Assembly (NCBI GenBank): GCA_913777665.1
Contig: CAJYTF010000013.1
Coordinates: forward strand, 1 to 64,000
Reading direction: 5' to 3'
DNA: 64,000 nt
DNA from: an uncultured Myroides sp.
Lineage (GTDB): Bacteria > Bacteroidota > Bacteroidia > Flavobacteriales > Flavobacteriaceae
The position numbers and the translations under genes were made by a program. Below, in pieces: positions 61,942 to 64,000 of this stretch. The first letter of the stretch is position 1. The number at the start of each line of letters is the position of its first letter. The notes under the pieces are model-generated. The model searched no databases and was not told where the DNA came from. It saw nothing but the letters and a program-made list of their open reading frames with translations.

Positions 61942-63999
61942 TTAATAATCGTTATCAAGCTTTAATACATTATCTAACGTCACCACAAAAGTTTTACCCG
62001 CTTTTGAATGCAAAGAACCCGACAAATTTTGATACTCTTTAAACGTTTTAAAATCAATTGCTACATTACCCCAATCATTACAAGGCTCTACAGTAACAAC
62101 TAAATAATTGGGTTGAGAAGGGTTTTCATAACCTAATTCTGCTAACTTTTCTTTTGAATAAATTTTTGGACCTTTACTTGTAATTTTAAATAATTGCGTT
62201 GCTTTTTCTTTGCCCTTTTCTCGTAATAATAAATATTGCGCTTGAACTACTTCTGAAGTAATCTCTAATGAACCTGCATTGTTATTCATTCTAAAATTAT
62301 ATAAACCTTTACTAATGCACCAGTTTAAATGTTGTTGTGATTTAGCATAACCAACCAAAACATACGTTTGAAGTATATCAATTTTTGTTCGTTCCAAATG
62401 TTTTGGAATCGGTTTTAAAGCATTACCGTATGCTAAGCGAGGGGCTTTTAGTATTTGGTTTGATACATTTGTAATACGCTCTCTTTGTGTTGTTCTATCA
62501 ACTAAATGGTTAAGTACCTGATCTAAAAATATACTTAAACCATTTATACCTGTATCATACTTGGATGGATTGATTGTAAACGCTCCCAATCCTGGCAAAA
62601 CTTCATGAAAACCATCAAAGCGTTTTTCAAAACTACCAGGATATAAAATGTAAGCACCTCCTGTACGACGAATAGCATCTTTGTAAGCGTGCATTTTTAA
62701 AACATCGATATTTTTAAATGTTCCTTTACGTTCTTCGATATCTATGGCTGTAATTTCCGTTTCGCTATCGGTTTCTATGTATTGATCTTGAATATTTTGA
62801 ATTTTATATTTAGCATCGAAATGAATATGTGTAATAATGTCTTCTTTTTCAGCCTCAGTCTCAGTAAATGAGCTTGGCCAAATACTTAAGGTATAATCCG
62901 GACGCAATGTTGTTGTTATACTTCCTGCTTTACCTGAAATATAATCACTACCTCCCTTAAATGTTCGGTTATAACTAAATCTTACCATTAAATTACGAGA
63001 AATGAAATCTGTTTCTCCTATAATCACTAGCTCTTTGCCTGATTTTAATTTTAAAGTTAATCCTGCTTCATCAATTTCAAATAAATGATCACAATTTTGA
63101 TTTTGATATACTTCAAGATTGAATTTTTGAATGATTAAATCATACAATTGAAAAAACAGCCAATACTCATATAAAGTAGCTATGTCACGTTTACCGGCTT
63201 CATAAACATCTTCACCCCCATGCCAAATTAACTTTGACGCCAAATCAAACTGTAACCATCGATTTAATACCTCTCGATAACCACTGCGCTTTTGTAATAA
63301 AGGACTATTTAATTTTAAAGTGGTTGCTTCTGAAACATCATTGAAAAAAGAATAAGATAAAAAACTATATATTTTTTCAGCTAAACAACAGCTTTCTTTA
63401 TAAGCAAACTGAAAATTATTGTTTTTAATAAAAATAGCTTGACAATCTTCAACAAAATTTAAAAACACACCTAAAACGTGCTTTATAAATCTATTTTCTG
63501 GGGTATCAATACTTTCCACTCTTGTAATGGATTGAACAGATTTTGCAATACTATTCAACCCAATGTCTATTAAGTAAGGTAAATGAGAACTATCGATGCG
63601 ATTTGACGCATTTAAAAATTGTTTTGTTATTGCACGATTTACACGCTTTATCTGAGATATTTTAATCGAACTATCTACAGAATTCCACACTGTTGATGGA
63701 TTTGATATTATACGTAGAATAGCTTCTTCAAAATCTACAGAATCTAAAAATGATTTAACGAAGCAAAACCTTTGGTACAACGTTTTATTATCTGTCGCGT
63801 AATCAATCATTACCCTTTGTGTAATTGGTGTATTGACTTGCATTATTAAATCGGTACATTTATCGGTAATGTCTTCTAACATTTTACGATAGTTCTCACG
63901 ATAAGATAAATCTTCTTCTTTATTAAATTTTGTTGCAATAATCTCTAAAGCAAATGGAAAACCTTTTTCCATCTCTGCTTTAATAATTTGCAACTGCAA
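61942..63999 (-). CDS. DUF2357/DUF524-type PD-(D/E)XK nuclease, partial
   Basis: At least 685 residues; the frame is open to the window edge, so the true start lies outside. The middle shows GKRDIATLYEYWLFFQLYDLI, typical of DUF2357/DUF524 McrC-like proteins. The nuclease core has LRPDYTLSI (Asp) and IHFDAKYKIQ (D-x-K), followed by MHAYKDAIRRTGGAYILYPG. The last 150 residues (LVGYAKSQQHLNWC, YLLLREKGKEKATQLFKI, YLVVTVEP) resemble a PUA/EVE-like modified-base reader, by eye only. Such proteins usually partner with a McrB-type AAA GTPase, which would be encoded upstream on the minus strand, beyond the window. Confidence 0.8.
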   Translation of the reverse strand: MQLQIIKAEMEKGFPFALEIIATKFNKEEDLSYRENYRKMLEDITDKCTDLIMQVNTPITQRVMIDYATDNKTLYQRFCFVKSFLDSVDFEEAILRIISNPSTVWNSVDSSIKISQIKRVNRAITKQFLNASNRIDSSHLPYLIDIGLNSIAKSVQSITRVESIDTPENRFIKHVLGVFLNFVEDCQAIFIKNNNFQFAYKESCCLAEKIYSFLSYSFFNDVSEATTLKLNSPLLQKRSGYREVLNRWLQFDLASKLIWHGGEDVYEAGKRDIATLYEYWLFFQLYDLIIQKFNLEVYQNQNCDHLFEIDEAGLTLKLKSGKELVIIGETDFISRNLMVRFSYNRTFKGGSDYISGKAGSITTTLRPDYTLSIWPSSFTETEAEKEDIITHIHFDAKYKIQNIQDQYIETDSETEITAIDIEERKGTFKNIDVLKMHAYKDAIRRTGGAYILYPGSFEKRFDGFHEVLPGLGAFTINPSKYDTGINGLSIFLDQVLNHLVDRTTQRERITNVSNQILKAPRLAYGNALKPIPKHLERTKIDILQTYVLVGYAKSQQHLNWCISKGLYNFRMNNNAGSLEITSEVVQAQYLLLREKGKEKATQLFKITSKGPKIYSKEKLAELGYENPSQPNYLVVTVEPCNDWGNVAIDFKTFKEYQNLSGSLHSKAGKTFVVTLDNVLKLDNDY

Positions 64000-64000
64000 T

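Overview
The window looks like a chromosomal segment of a Flavobacteriia-type Bacteroidota. The evidence is an AT-rich composition, promoters of the TAnnTTTG type, a SusC/SusD pair, several proteins with type IX secretion (T9SS) C-terminal signals, many lipoproteins, and a flavobacterial carotenoid operon. No rRNA, tRNA, CRISPR array or intact insertion sequence was seen. All family names are assigned by reading motifs; no database search was possible.

Layout. 1-3.6 kb: crtI-crtB-crtZ-crtY operon for zeaxanthin-type carotenoids. 3.9-10.3 kb: tripartite RND efflux operon (minus strand) with a small leader gene. 10.6-14.5 kb: a Crp/Fnr regulator followed by a tightly packed five-gene operon of outer-membrane, haem-binding and secreted proteins, with a GTGA-N6-TCAC operator in front. 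14.55-14.7 kb: a probable free-standing structured small RNA. 14.9-20.3 kb: an SDR/AraC pair, a large cysteine-containing orphan protein, and an exonuclease-GIY-YIG fusion. 21.3-29.6 kb: two large T9SS cargo proteins and a lipoprotein. 29.8-37.4 kb: a membrane-bound TPR-AraC regulator, a MocR-type regulator divergent from a cupin and a DHDPS-family aldolase, and small housekeeping-type genes. 39.0-45.7 kb: an accessory cluster of a regulator, a MauE/DoxX-like membrane protein and small secreted or lipoprotein genes. 45.8-52.7 kb: SusC-SusD plus an S9 peptidase, most simply a peptide uptake and degradation locus.

The non-coding stretches 37.5-39.0, 40.8-41.6 and above all 52.7-55.9 kb are filled with a family of interspersed imperfect palindromes. 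In most copies the two arms match each other except for a conserved 3-base bulge (AGC/AGT, once ATA) next to a CG. The arm sequences differ between copies but change together, which suggests that folding rather than sequence is kept.

The right end (56.7-64.0 kb) is a defence-like island. An XRE-type HTH gene is followed by a zero-spacing operon of a C5-cytosine DNA methyltransferase, a 767-residue protein with two separate GHKL ATPase modules (a MORC/Hsp90-like one at the N terminus and a histidine-kinase-like one at the C terminus), and a response-regulator-like protein whose C-terminal domain carries an RNQFAH (RX4H, HEPN-like) motif. Facing it is a partial gene for a DUF2357/DUF524-type PD-(D/E)XK nuclease that runs off the window. 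My reading is a methylation-linked two-component defence system with a possible HEPN RNase effector. It is the best candidate here for an undescribed system.
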